From a virus: a stretch of 27,609 bases of DNA. The stretch covers positions 1 through 27,609 of IMG/VR virus record IMGVR_UViG_3300031576_000595, one strand, 5' to 3'. The notes under the pieces were generated by a model. That model worked only from the letters and a program-made list of their open reading frames with translations. It was not told the origin of the DNA and searched no databases. Within the stretch, counting starts at the first letter, position 1. Every line of letters starts with the position of its first letter. The translations under genes were made by a program, and so were the position numbers. Positions 7,577 to 14,886 of this stretch are shown here, one piece after another.

Positions 7577-8059
7577 GTGGAAGCTGGCCGCTCGTTCGAA
7601 GACTACCGCCCTGCCAACCTCGACCCGCAGGCGGCTGTGCGCGGCACCCACTCATCGCATAGCTTCTCGCTCAACATCCCGAACCCCGAGCCCGGCAAGC
7701 ACTACTGCTGGTGCGCCGCGAAGCGCGACCAGATCGACTCGTTCCGCAACCGCGGATGGGTCGTCTCGCAGCGCAACCAGCGCATCGCCGAAACCGACCC
7801 GATGCGTGGCATGACCCTTGACACGACGGTCGGCCGCGTCGATGTGGTGCTCATGGAGATCGACAACGCCGGCTACCGCGCCTTCAAGCAGGCGAAGGTG
7901 GACGCTGCGCGGCGTCGATCGCCGCAGGCTGCAACCGACGAATATCTCGCGCGCAACGCGAGCGTCGAACGTTTCGCGGGTCACGGACCCATTTACTGGA
8001 AGGGACCAGGCCACGCCATCGACTACGAGTCCCAGCCGATCCACAACCGCAACACATAG
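7577..8059 (+). CDS. Hypothetical head-module protein
   Basis: GTG 7577 is chosen because AGGGAG lies 7 bases upstream and the frame then starts just after the scaffold stop. The 160-aa protein contains HYCWCAAKRDQIDSFRNRGW near its first third and is rich in Arg, Asp and aromatic residues. There is no signal peptide or membrane segment. Its place between scaffold and decoration-like genes suggests a head component or assembly factor. I do not recognise the family. Confidence 0.75.
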   Translation: MEAGRSFEDYRPANLDPQAAVRGTHSSHSFSLNIPNPEPGKHYCWCAAKRDQIDSFRNRGWVVSQRNQRIAETDPMRGMTLDTTVGRVDVVLMEIDNAGYRAFKQAKVDAARRRSPQAATDEYLARNASVERFAGHGPIYWKGPGHAIDYESQPIHNRNT

Positions 8060-8069
8060 GAGGACGGTT

Positions 8070-8591
8070 ATGGCGTCCTTGGACATCGTTGCTTCGGTTC
8101 ATCCCTACGGCGGGCACTCGAAGGTCACGCACTACCCGCTCGCGGTTGCTGCGGCGTTCCTTGCTGGCGAGCCCGTGGTTGTGCAGGCCGACGGCACACT
8201 GGTTGAATGCATCACCAACCCCGACATCACGGCACAGCCGCCTACGCTGACCGGGATCGCTGCGGCTGCGGCCGTGAACGTGGCTCAGCTCAACACCAAC
8301 TCGGCTACGATCCCGGCGAACGTGCTCGCGCCGGTCATCGAGATGGCGCCGGATGTGGAGTTCGAGACGCGCAACCTTTTCAGCGCGAGCGACGCGCTGG
8401 TTGTGCCCCTCCTCAGCCACATCAACGACAAAGGCAGCCTGCGGCTGACGGGCGGCGGTGTCTGGGGCATCGACGTGGGCGCGGGCAACCTGCACTTCCG
8501 CATCGTTCGTGTGCTCGACTCCCTGAAGCGCGACATCCGCGTTTCGGGCGGTACGGGCGTCTTTGTTCGATTCGTTCGGGCGGAGGAGTAA
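8070..8591 (+). CDS. Probable capsid decoration or head-stabilising protein
   Basis: ATG 8070 follows an AGGAGG SD. The 173-aa product is beta-rich with many Val, Thr and Ala (EPVVVQADGTLVECITNPDI; TLTGIAAAAAVNVAQL), similar in style to small capsid-decoration proteins encoded directly before major capsid genes. It has no export signal. The gene order scaffold, hypothetical, this gene, capsid supports a head-decoration role, but I cannot assign a named family. Confidence 0.6.
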   Translation: MASLDIVASVHPYGGHSKVTHYPLAVAAAFLAGEPVVVQADGTLVECITNPDITAQPPTLTGIAAAAAVNVAQLNTNSATIPANVLAPVIEMAPDVEFETRNLFSASDALVVPLLSHINDKGSLRLTGGGVWGIDVGAGNLHFRIVRVLDSLKRDIRVSGGTGVFVRFVRAEE

Positions 8592-8594
8592 TCC

Positions 8595-9500
8595 GTGGCA
8601 ACTCAACGTGCTCTACTTCCCCAAACGCTCGAAGCCGGCATCAAGCGCATCTACTTCCGGCGGCTGGGGATGACCCCGACCTTCTTTACCCGCATCTTCA
8701 ACATCGAGACGAGCAGTCGCGCCTTCGAGGACATGCTGCGAGCAGCCGGCCTCGGAACGATGGTGCTGAAGCCCGAAGGCACTCCGGTCAGCTACGATGA
8801 CCCGGTGCAGGGTGCCCGTGTGCGAACCGTCTTCCTGACGTTCGCACTCGGCTTCCGCGTCACGATGGAAATGTCGGAGGACGAGGAGTACCGCGTCATC
8901 GCCCGGATGCCCGAGGAGCTGGCCGACAGCACCGCGGACCATCGTGAGCGCGTGGCGCACGAGGTGCTGAACACCGCGTTCGTCACGACCTCCTTCACCG
9001 GCCTCGACGGCGCAGCCCTGTGTGGCAACCACACGAACCTCAAGACGGGCACCGTCCAGTCCAACAGCTTGACGCCAGCGGTCGGCCTCAGCGTGTCGGC
9101 GATGCAGTCGCTCCTCACGGCGTTCGAGACGTTCACGAACGAAAGCGATCGGTTCGTGGCGATGCGCCCTGCGACGCTGCTGGTTCCGCCTGCCCTCCAC
9201 TACGCGGCAGCCGAGATCCTGAAGTCGCAGGAGCGCCCCGACACGACCGACCGTGCGACGAACACGGTCAGCACGTCGCAGACCGGTGTTGACTACATCT
9301 CCGATCTGTACCTCACGGACCCGGACAACTACTTCCTGATCGCCGCGAAGGGTCAGCACGACCTGACGTGGTGGAACCGGAAGTCGCCGACGAAGGCGAT
9401 GTCCGTGGACACGGACACCTACGACATGAAATGGAACATTCACTATCGCGCGCAGGCGGCGTTTTACGACTGGCGAGGAACGATGGGTTGCGCGCCGTAA
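8595..9500 (+). CDS. Major capsid protein (HK97-type fold, Mu gpT-like)
   Basis: Start GTG 8595 has GGAGGAG upstream and lies 3 bases after the previous TAA. The 301-aa protein has the features of an HK97-fold shell protein. These are a long helix near FFTRIFNIETSSRAFEDML, an acidic helix rich in Glu (MEMSEDEEYRVIARMPEELA), the loop LCGNHTNLKTGTVQSN seen in Mu gpT-like capsids, and a C-terminal strand set ending in YRAQAAFYDWRGTMGCAP. It would form the capsid shell around the scaffold. Family placement is by motif recall; membership of the HK97 fold is firmer than the Mu-like subgroup. Confidence 0.8.
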   Translation: MATQRALLPQTLEAGIKRIYFRRLGMTPTFFTRIFNIETSSRAFEDMLRAAGLGTMVLKPEGTPVSYDDPVQGARVRTVFLTFALGFRVTMEMSEDEEYRVIARMPEELADSTADHRERVAHEVLNTAFVTTSFTGLDGAALCGNHTNLKTGTVQSNSLTPAVGLSVSAMQSLLTAFETFTNESDRFVAMRPATLLVPPALHYAAAEILKSQERPDTTDRATNTVSTSQTGVDYISDLYLTDPDNYFLIAAKGQHDLTWWNRKSPTKAMSVDTDTYDMKWNIHYRAQAAFYDWRGTMGCAP

Positions 9501-9674
9501 CTATGCGGAATCATTGAGGTTTTTGGTGCCTCACAAGGACAACGAAACACGGCGGGCCTACTTGGCTCGGAAGTCGCAAGACCCTGTAGCGTGAAGTCGT
9601 CGCAGCGCCTCAGTGCGTAATCCTGGGGCACTTTCCCGCACAACACAACGTTGTGTATCAACGGAGGAACTGTC
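9501..9674 (+). other. Intergenic region after the capsid gene
   Basis: No gene is supported here. The region holds an inverted repeat GTGCG (9613-9617)/CGCAC (9637-9641) with an inner GGG/CCC pair, then a perfect palindrome listed separately. It separates the abundant capsid product from the next gene, so a terminator or RNA-processing role is plausible, but no U-tract follows either structure. No convincing sigma70 promoter is visible. Confidence 0.4.
9643..9656. repeat. Perfect 14-bp palindrome
   Basis: ACACAACGTTGTGT equals its own reverse complement. It ends 18 bases before ATG 9675 and just before that gene's GGAGG SD. It could be a protein-binding operator or a short RNA hairpin (ACACA/TGTGT with an ACGT loop). 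Confidence 0.55.
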
Positions 9675-10580
9675 ATGCCGAGTCGATTTCGTGGTCCGCT
9701 TGTAGCTTCGAGTTCTACGCACGCCGAACGGGCTCCGGCCGACATCCTGTCACGGATTGGGCTGCCCGCGCAGCGAGTCATCCACATCGACTTCACCAAC
9801 GAGGCCAACCACGTCGCGAACGCGGCGGGGTCACAGTTGATGACGCCGGTAGGCAACGGCTTCGGTGCAACTCCGGCTCCTACGATTGCTGCGGCTCGAC
9901 GAACATCGGCTCCGTTTTCAGGTTTGACGACGCTCCAGCTCACTCCGAGCGACGCCAACAACGAGGGTACACAGCTCGTATGGGGCACTCCGGGTGGTGG
10001 CGCAGGCGTTGCCGCTGACGGATTTGGGCTTGGAACAGCACTTGCCAGCTTTGGTAGTGAGCCTTGTACTGCTTTCTACAACAGCATTTGGGGCTTCCGT
10101 TCCGCTGGTTCAGACCATACTGGCGGTGTCTTCGCGTTCGGCTTCATGGCACACGACGGCGTTGCAGCCAACTGTGTTCTCGACACCGCCGGTGCTGCAC
10201 AGACGACTATTCACGGGGCTTACCTTCGATATGTTGGGGCTGCCAGTATCGAATGTGTATCAGTGGGTTCATTGGCGTCACTCAGCACTACGGTTGCCTT
10301 GACTGGCGGCGCAACTCCGGCTCTCGTCGAGACTTCTCACTACCTGTCGGCCGTGCGCATGGAATGGAACGGCCTCAGCGCGACTGGTGCTGGCTTGGGC
10401 AGCATCAGCTTCTACCACGGCCTGCGCACTGGCCCTATCCGCAGGATTGCCCAGCACAGCATGACGACATTGGGCGCGATGAATGGGCTTGCACCCGGCG
10501 TTTGTGGTGTACGTGTTTCTGCGGCCGTCATCATCGAGATTGCCGGCATCATGTGTGCCACTACGGTCCCGGTCATCTAG
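9675..10580 (+). CDS. Virion-type protein, possible fibre or decoration
   Basis: ATG 9675 is preferred to TTG 9651 because GGAGG stands 7 bases upstream. The 301-aa product is rich in Gly, Ala, Ser and Thr and looks mainly beta-strand. Its segments include RVIHIDFTNEANHVANAAGS near residues 32-51 and MEWNGLSATGAGLGSISFYHG in the last third. There is no signal peptide, unlike the genes after it. The sequence style fits a phage surface or lectin-like structural protein. Exact role unknown. Confidence 0.65.
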   Translation: MPSRFRGPLVASSSTHAERAPADILSRIGLPAQRVIHIDFTNEANHVANAAGSQLMTPVGNGFGATPAPTIAAARRTSAPFSGLTTLQLTPSDANNEGTQLVWGTPGGGAGVAADGFGLGTALASFGSEPCTAFYNSIWGFRSAGSDHTGGVFAFGFMAHDGVAANCVLDTAGAAQTTIHGAYLRYVGAASIECVSVGSLASLSTTVALTGGATPALVETSHYLSAVRMEWNGLSATGAGLGSISFYHGLRTGPIRRIAQHSMTTLGAMNGLAPGVCGVRVSAAVIIEIAGIMCATTVPVI

Positions 10581-10593
10581 CCGGAGGTGCTGC

Positions 10594-11022
10594 GTGTATT
10601 GGCTGCTTGTCGCCTTACTCGTGTGCTGCGGTACGTCGGCGTCGGCGGCTGACGGCAGCTCGCTCACCGCCTACGCAACCGGAGCCTACGCGGTTTACGA
10701 GTACTTCCTCTGCGACGGCGACCACACCACCACCGACTGCAACGAGATCGACCTCCACCGCGAGATCGCAGGCGGGCTCCCTGAGTATGTGGTGGCCGAC
10801 CTCAACAGCACTACCGGCTGCGCAGGTGCAGTAACGGTGGACGTGCGCGGGCTTGCGGATGCAGTGGGGTTCCCATCCATCATTCAGCAGCTTACACTCG
10901 CTGGTGTAAGTTCGGTGGTGCTCGACCCAACGACGCATCGTTTTGTGGATGGTGTAGTCGGCGTAGGGGCTGGCTGCACCGACCTCGAAGTCATCCTGCG
11001 CTTCTTCTACCCGAGGCTATAG
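10594..11022 (+). CDS. Exported four-cysteine protein, paralogue A
   Basis: GTG 10594 has GGAGG 6 bases upstream and starts a signal peptide (MYWLLVALLVCCGTSASA, likely cut before ADG). The mature part of the 142-aa protein has four Cys: CDGDHTTTDC (two, eight residues apart), one near TTGCAG and one near GAGCTD, a number and spacing that suit disulfides in the periplasm. The C-terminus DPTTHRFVDG...ILRFFYPRL is shared with the next gene. No enzymatic motif is seen. A secreted Cys-paired protein inside a capsid and tail operon is unusual. Possible roles include surface modification, superinfection exclusion or a virion accessory; none is shown. Confidence 0.75.
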   Translation: MYWLLVALLVCCGTSASAADGSSLTAYATGAYAVYEYFLCDGDHTTTDCNEIDLHREIAGGLPEYVVADLNSTTGCAGAVTVDVRGLADAVGFPSIIQQLTLAGVSSVVLDPTTHRFVDGVVGVGAGCTDLEVILRFFYPRL

Positions 11023-11025
11023 CCA

Positions 11026-11511
11026 ATGAAACACGCGATTTGCTTGCTCGCTGCCTTGCTGGTGGGTACGCCGGGGTGGGCCGTCGATGGTGGTTTCCTG
11101 ACGACCTACGCCAGTGGGCACTATACTGTACTGGAGTACCTGCTTTGCGATGGTGTCCACAACGCTCCGACCGACTGTGCTGAGTTCGACTTGGCAACCA
11201 GCCCAAGCGCAGGATTACCCAAGTACTTTGTGGTGAGCCTACGCCAAGACGACTGCCAGCTAACCGCCAACGACGTACAGATCCAGCTCAATAGTCGTAC
11301 CGGCATCACGGGTCCAGCAGCCACTAGCCCTGGTGCACATTCGGCCGGAGTGCTGAGCTGGGACGGTGGAAGCAGCGGCGTGGCTTCGATTCCCGTGAAC
11401 CCAACTACCCACCGCTTCGTGCGCGGCGAGGTGTTGGTTGGTGGAACCGGCGTATGCGCCGACTTCGAGGTGGTGCTCCGGCTGTTCTACGACAGGTTCC
11501 TCGGCCAGTGA
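11026..11511 (+). CDS. Exported four-cysteine protein, paralogue B
   Basis: ATG 11026 follows the previous TAG by 3 bases, with GAGG 9 bases upstream. The 161-aa product has a signal peptide (MKHAICLLAALLVGTPGWA). The mature part aligns with the preceding protein: LTTYASGHYTVLEYLLCDG, a second Cys in PTDC, one in QDDC and one in GVCADF, then NPTTHRFVRG and VVLRLFYDRFL. The first Cys spacing is one residue longer and the middle carries an insertion. The two genes are clearly a tandem duplication that has diverged. Function unknown. Confidence 0.78.
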   Translation: MKHAICLLAALLVGTPGWAVDGGFLTTYASGHYTVLEYLLCDGVHNAPTDCAEFDLATSPSAGLPKYFVVSLRQDDCQLTANDVQIQLNSRTGITGPAATSPGAHSAGVLSWDGGSSGVASIPVNPTTHRFVRGEVLVGGTGVCADFEVVLRLFYDRFLGQ

Positions 11512-12746
11512 AGTGGACTGCTGCGCTGCTGTGCCTATCGCTCGCGTCTGCGGGATGGGCAGGAACGATTGCGCGCGTTGGCACCACAATGGCCGTACCG
11601 GCTGAGACGACCGACATTTTCATCATTTGGGGCGACACCCAGTTATCGTCTAGCGACCCAGTCCTGGGGCCGCCCTGCATTGCTACTAGCCGGTGCAACG
11701 ACCAAGTGGTGCAGGCGCAGTGGGCTTGCGATCGTAAGGTAGCTGAGAACATCAAAGGTGTGCTGGGGGTTGGGGACATCGTGTTCAACCCTCTAGACAC
11801 TTTGCAGTATGACAACATGACCGTGGCTACCAACGTCCTTGCTGGGTGCGGCATCCCTTACGTCCCAACCTTCGGCAACCATGAAGCCGCAGCAGGTGGT
11901 GCTGCTGTAGACCAGCCAGATACAGCTAGCGATGGCACGAACTATTGGACCTACTACGGTATCCCTGCCGATAGTAGGCCCTGGTTTACGGCGCGCGGGA
12001 ACTATGAGGAGGTTGCTGGCCCCGGGAGCACCCAAGACCCAGCCGGCACCAACCTCTATCTAGAGGCCAACAACACCGGGGCTCGGAGCTTTTGGGGGCG
12101 CTTCGGGAGCCGGTTTGCAGTAGTGAGTGCAGAGTGGGAGCTGGGCGCCCGTATCAGGGCTGCTAGCTCCTGCGGGAACACTTCGGCTACTTGGGGGTGG
12201 GCTCAGGGTGTAATGGCAGCCAACCCGCGGCTGGTGTTCATCCACATTACGCACGACGGCCCTTGCGAGATGTCGGCAGGGGCTCCCCAGGCAGTAGGGT
12301 GTGGGCAATGGACGAACACTCTTACTGGTACTGCCTGCGACCCTACTAGGTTGTGGAAGCAGTACCGCGACAGCAATGACAACGCATTGGTCTTCCTGCA
12401 TGGACACCGTAACGAGAACGGCGGTGGTGTAGAAACCAATGGGGGCGGCTTCGTAACTAACATCGTAAGGGACAGCGGGACCAACGCCCTGATGGGCGGA
12501 TACGATTTCACCTTCGGCACTCGCGCTTACAACGCTAACACCAGCTATGGGTGGAGTGGCCGACTCCGGTGGCAACGCGCCCAACGCAATGTGTGCCTAC
12601 AGAGCATTCGTACAGTCAACGCCACGGTGGCCCTACCCGCTGTCCAAACTGTCTATCCGTTGGCGGCCCCTGACATCGATCGTCCTACTAACAGCAACAC
12701 CGCAGAAACCTGTGTGCCGCTTGTGCTGCCGCTGGCGCTTCGATGA
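11508..12746 (+). CDS. Exported calcineurin-like metallophosphoesterase
   Basis: GTG 11508 overlaps the previous TGA (GTGA) and begins a signal peptide (MKWTAALLCLSLASAGWAG); the frame upstream of it is antecedent shadow. The 412-aa protein carries the metallophosphoesterase series. This consists of WGDTQ (D43), GVGDIV (D90), GNHE (123-126, N124 and H125), HITHDG (H246 or H249) and LHGHRNENG (H298 and H300), which together bind two metals and cleave phosphate esters. The mature chain has ten Cys, so disulfides are likely. The substrate is unknown: phosphorylated envelope sugars, nucleotides, lipids or cyclic nucleotides are all possible. It may change the cell envelope or be part of the particle. 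Confidence 0.82.
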   Translation: MKWTAALLCLSLASAGWAGTIARVGTTMAVPAETTDIFIIWGDTQLSSSDPVLGPPCIATSRCNDQVVQAQWACDRKVAENIKGVLGVGDIVFNPLDTLQYDNMTVATNVLAGCGIPYVPTFGNHEAAAGGAAVDQPDTASDGTNYWTYYGIPADSRPWFTARGNYEEVAGPGSTQDPAGTNLYLEANNTGARSFWGRFGSRFAVVSAEWELGARIRAASSCGNTSATWGWAQGVMAANPRLVFIHITHDGPCEMSAGAPQAVGCGQWTNTLTGTACDPTRLWKQYRDSNDNALVFLHGHRNENGGGVETNGGGFVTNIVRDSGTNALMGGYDFTFGTRAYNANTSYGWSGRLRWQRAQRNVCLQSIRTVNATVALPAVQTVYPLAAPDIDRPTNSNTAETCVPLVLPLALR

Positions 12747-12904
12747 GGGGGCTCGCGCTCGCCGCGCTCCTCTTCGCGTCTCCTGCTTTGGCCGTCCCCG
12801 CTTTCCAGGGCTGCGAGGGCTTCGGGTGCGAGACGCCGGGCGGGCGGGGCGGACGATCGCCAGCCAGACCGCGCTGGGTCTATGGACTCAAGGGACAGCC
12901 GTGA
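12743..12904 (+). CDS. Short exported protein with pectate-lyase-like N-terminal motif
   Basis: ATG 12743 overlaps the preceding TGA (ATGA), and this gene's own TGA at 12902 overlaps the next GTG, so it is wedged into the operon. The 53-aa product begins with a signal peptide (MRGLALAALLFASPALA). The next segment, AFQGCEGFGCETPGGRGG, closely resembles the FPGAEGFG-x-GGRGG start of secreted right-handed beta-helix polysaccharide lyases, but the helix domain is absent. It may be a remnant of such a gene or a free-standing small protein. Two extra Cys replace the usual Ala. Confidence 0.6.
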   Translation: MRGLALAALLFASPALAVPAFQGCEGFGCETPGGRGGRSPARPRWVYGLKGQP

Positions 12905-13203
12905 CCGTGTTTGGGCTCTCCTCGGATGCGCTTCTCGGCGTCGGCGTTCTGCTCGTGTCGCAGGGGCTCCTCATGTGGCGCGCGAACGCGCTACACGCTC
13001 GGCGCTTCGAGGAGATAGCCGCGAAGCTAAAACACCAAGACGACTGCAACGACAGCCTCCGGCTGAAGGTCGCTGAGGGGGACCGGCAGATCTGGGAGTC
13101 GATCGACCGGATGGGGCGTGAGCTGGCTACCCTGATCGGCCGCTGGGAGGGCGTCGTGACAGAGCGCGAGGCACAGGATCGCCGTCGCGCACTGGAAGGG
13201 TAG
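12901..13203 (+). CDS. Membrane-anchored coiled-coil protein, possible holin or inner spanin
   Basis: GTG 12901 overlaps the upstream stop as GTGA. The 100-aa protein has one N-terminal membrane segment (SDALLGVGVLLVSQGLLMW, near residues 8-26) and then a charged helical tail from ARRFEEIAAKLKHQ to the end, likely a coiled coil. This layout resembles an inner spanin (Rz type) or a single-span holin-like protein. No endolysin or outer-spanin partner is obvious beside it, so a lysis role is tentative. Confidence 0.65.
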   Translation: MTVFGLSSDALLGVGVLLVSQGLLMWRANALHARRFEEIAAKLKHQDDCNDSLRLKVAEGDRQIWESIDRMGRELATLIGRWEGVVTEREAQDRRRALEG

Positions 13204-13213
13204 AGTTCACGCG

Positions 13214-14386
13214 ATGACGCACCTTCTGACTTTCGCTTTCGTGATCGTCCTCGCGGAGCCCGCTACGGCGAGCTGCCTCACGAGCCTACAGCCCCACTCG
13301 TGCGTCGGGACGCTCGACGCCGAGAGCACCGACGAGACGATTGAGGCGACGGACGCGCTCGAGCTGATCGACGCCGACTGCGAGATCTGGACCGGCGACG
13401 CTGACGAGGGCCAGGCCGTCGAGTTCAGCCAGGCGCTCGCGCCGAATCCCGACCGGAGCTGCTGGTTCAGCGGCCAGACGGTCGGCCCGTTCCCCGCGCT
13501 CGGCGGGCAGGCGAACCCGGTCTACGAGTGCGTCAACGGCTCGGAGCATTGCAACGGTTCCGACTGCTGCCTGCTCGATCCCTTCTGCCCTGGGTGCTCG
13601 GCTGAGATCCCCGGCTACAACGGCTACCACACGAAGCAGGCGATGGAGTTCCATTCGAGCGCGACGGGAACCGCGGCGGGGACCAGTAACCTCCTCTGGC
13701 AAACGACGTTCTCGTCGAGCGGCGACGGGCTCTCGGTTGCCGACGACGGGAACGTACCGGCCGGGGCGAGCCCGCTGATCGACGTTCGCACCTCGTGCTT
13801 CGCCTACCTGCGAGATGACGCGATCGAGGATGACTTCCGCAAGCACAGCATCCGCGCGCAGGGCAACATCATGAACCGAGTCAACTTCGCGTTCGCCTAT
13901 GACGACCGCGATGGACTCGGGAGCCCACCCGCCAGTTGGACCTTCCACATCCGGGCCAACACGATCTGGCTCTACAAGTTCAGCCGGACCTACAAGATGC
14001 GCCCGAAGTTCGGTGGGCTCTTCAAGGAGGATGGCGCGGGCTACTTTCCCGCGATCAAGTTCCTCAGCAACCACATCTTTCTCAAGAAGGGTCCGCCGTC
14101 GAATCCGCAGTACAACCTCAGCGACCCGAACGGCATCCCGTCGATCTACCCTGACCCCGCTGCTGTGACCGCGTGCGCGAGCAACCTCTACCACTTCGGC
14201 GGCACGCAGGCTGAGTGGGATGCGCTCGACGCTGCGGGAGTGAACGCGGGTAGGCGCGCGGCGCTCAACGCTGCGTTCCCCGGCTGCATCAGCGTCTCGA
14301 TCGAGAGCGCGCAAGGCTTCGAGGACTACTTCGACACCCTGGTAGCGAACTACGAGGTGCTCTCCGGCGTCGATTGCAGCCTGTGA
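13214..14386 (+). CDS. Exported Cys-rich protein with beta-helix-like signature
   Basis: ATG 13214 begins a 390-aa protein with a signal peptide (MTHLLTFAFVIVLAEPATAS). A Cys-rich segment follows (for example HCNGSDCCLLDPFCPGC, near residues 114-130). Around residues 196-220, CFAYLRDDAIEDDFRKHSIR strongly recalls the RDDCIENDxxHxGxVxDSLF rung of secreted right-handed beta-helix proteins. The C-terminal half is aromatic and Gly-rich. Likely role: binding or degradation of cell-surface polysaccharide, or a secreted structural protein. I see no unambiguous catalytic triad. It sits 10 bases after the preceding gene. Confidence 0.65.
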   Translation: MTHLLTFAFVIVLAEPATASCLTSLQPHSCVGTLDAESTDETIEATDALELIDADCEIWTGDADEGQAVEFSQALAPNPDRSCWFSGQTVGPFPALGGQANPVYECVNGSEHCNGSDCCLLDPFCPGCSAEIPGYNGYHTKQAMEFHSSATGTAAGTSNLLWQTTFSSSGDGLSVADDGNVPAGASPLIDVRTSCFAYLRDDAIEDDFRKHSIRAQGNIMNRVNFAFAYDDRDGLGSPPASWTFHIRANTIWLYKFSRTYKMRPKFGGLFKEDGAGYFPAIKFLSNHIFLKKGPPSNPQYNLSDPNGIPSIYPDPAAVTACASNLYHFGGTQAEWDALDAAGVNAGRRAALNAAFPGCISVSIESAQGFEDYFDTLVANYEVLSGVDCSL

Positions 14387-14395
14387 AGGAGACGG

Positions 14396-14659
14396 ATGCT
14401 CTACGTCCGCTGGCGGGTGACAACAGCGGTTCGCGGCAAGAGCCTCACCGACTGGCACCGGGCGAAGTTCAACGATAGGAGAACGCGATGCGGCTACCGA
14501 ATCGACGGCGGCTCGGAGTGGGCGACGGACAAGCCAGAGGGCGCGGCCTGCGGGCGCTGCACGCGCTGGCACTCGCAGCCTGTGGGGCGACGCTCGCGTA
14601 TGGGACGGGCGGCTGCGAGGGAGATTGGTTCAGTGACCCCGCCGAGCCGGCCATCCTGA
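14396..14659 (+). CDS. Small Cys-pair (zinc-type) hypothetical protein
   Basis: ATG 14396 has AAGGAG directly upstream. The first 55 residues contain LTDWHRAKFNDRRTRCGYRI and then EGAACGRC, an H...CG...CxxC arrangement found in small zinc-binding phage proteins. The final 30 residues are basic, low in character and overlap the next gene in another frame, so they may be a read-through tail rather than folded sequence. Likely nucleic-acid or protein contact, function unknown. Confidence 0.6.
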   Translation: MLYVRWRVTTAVRGKSLTDWHRAKFNDRRTRCGYRIDGGSEWATDKPEGAACGRCTRWHSQPVGRRSRMGRAAAREIGSVTPPSRPS

Positions 14660-14886
14660 TTCGCGCCGGGGAGTGTCAGGGCGCGATGACCCTCACCGGG
14701 AGCGACGGCTGGGGCGGGGAGTGGAGCGCCACGGGCCTCTACGACCGCGACTGCGTGCTGCTCGCTGAGCCTTGGCTCTCGTGGTTCGCGCGCGTGACCT
14801 GCGACGCCTCGGGGATCTCTGGGCATGTGCCGGGGGCACGGCTGGCGGCGCGCGGGGATGGGCTCTGTGGTACGCTGGTGTGGTGA
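14488..14886 (+). CDS. Probable lipoprotein
   Basis: ATG 14488 has an AGGAG SD; GTG 14518 is an alternative that leaves fewer residues before the signal. From the ATG, the 132-aa product has a basic N-terminus and a hydrophobic stretch LRALHALALAACG. Its LAAC is a lipobox that would anchor the mature Cys33 to the envelope. The mature part is beta-like and has several Cys (GGCEGDW, GECQG, RDCVL, TCDAS, LCGTL). It overlaps the previous gene by 172 bases. It might be a phage-encoded envelope protein, for example for exclusion or as an outer-spanin-like element, but no family is recognised. Confidence 0.6.
   Translation: MRLPNRRRLGVGDGQARGRGLRALHALALAACGATLAYGTGGCEGDWFSDPAEPAILIRAGECQGAMTLTGSDGWGGEWSATGLYDRDCVLLAEPWLSWFARVTCDASGISGHVPGARLAARGDGLCGTLVW

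Noticed and set aside
9591-9620. Nine-residue frame starting at a GTG after the capsid gene
   Set aside because: No SD and no relation to the frame of the next gene.
13286-14572. 428-codon open frame on the minus strand opposite the beta-helix-like gene
   Set aside because: Arg/Val/Ala/Glu-rich product with no motif or SD; it mirrors the GC-rich codon pattern of the sense gene, whose signal peptide and motifs are convincing.
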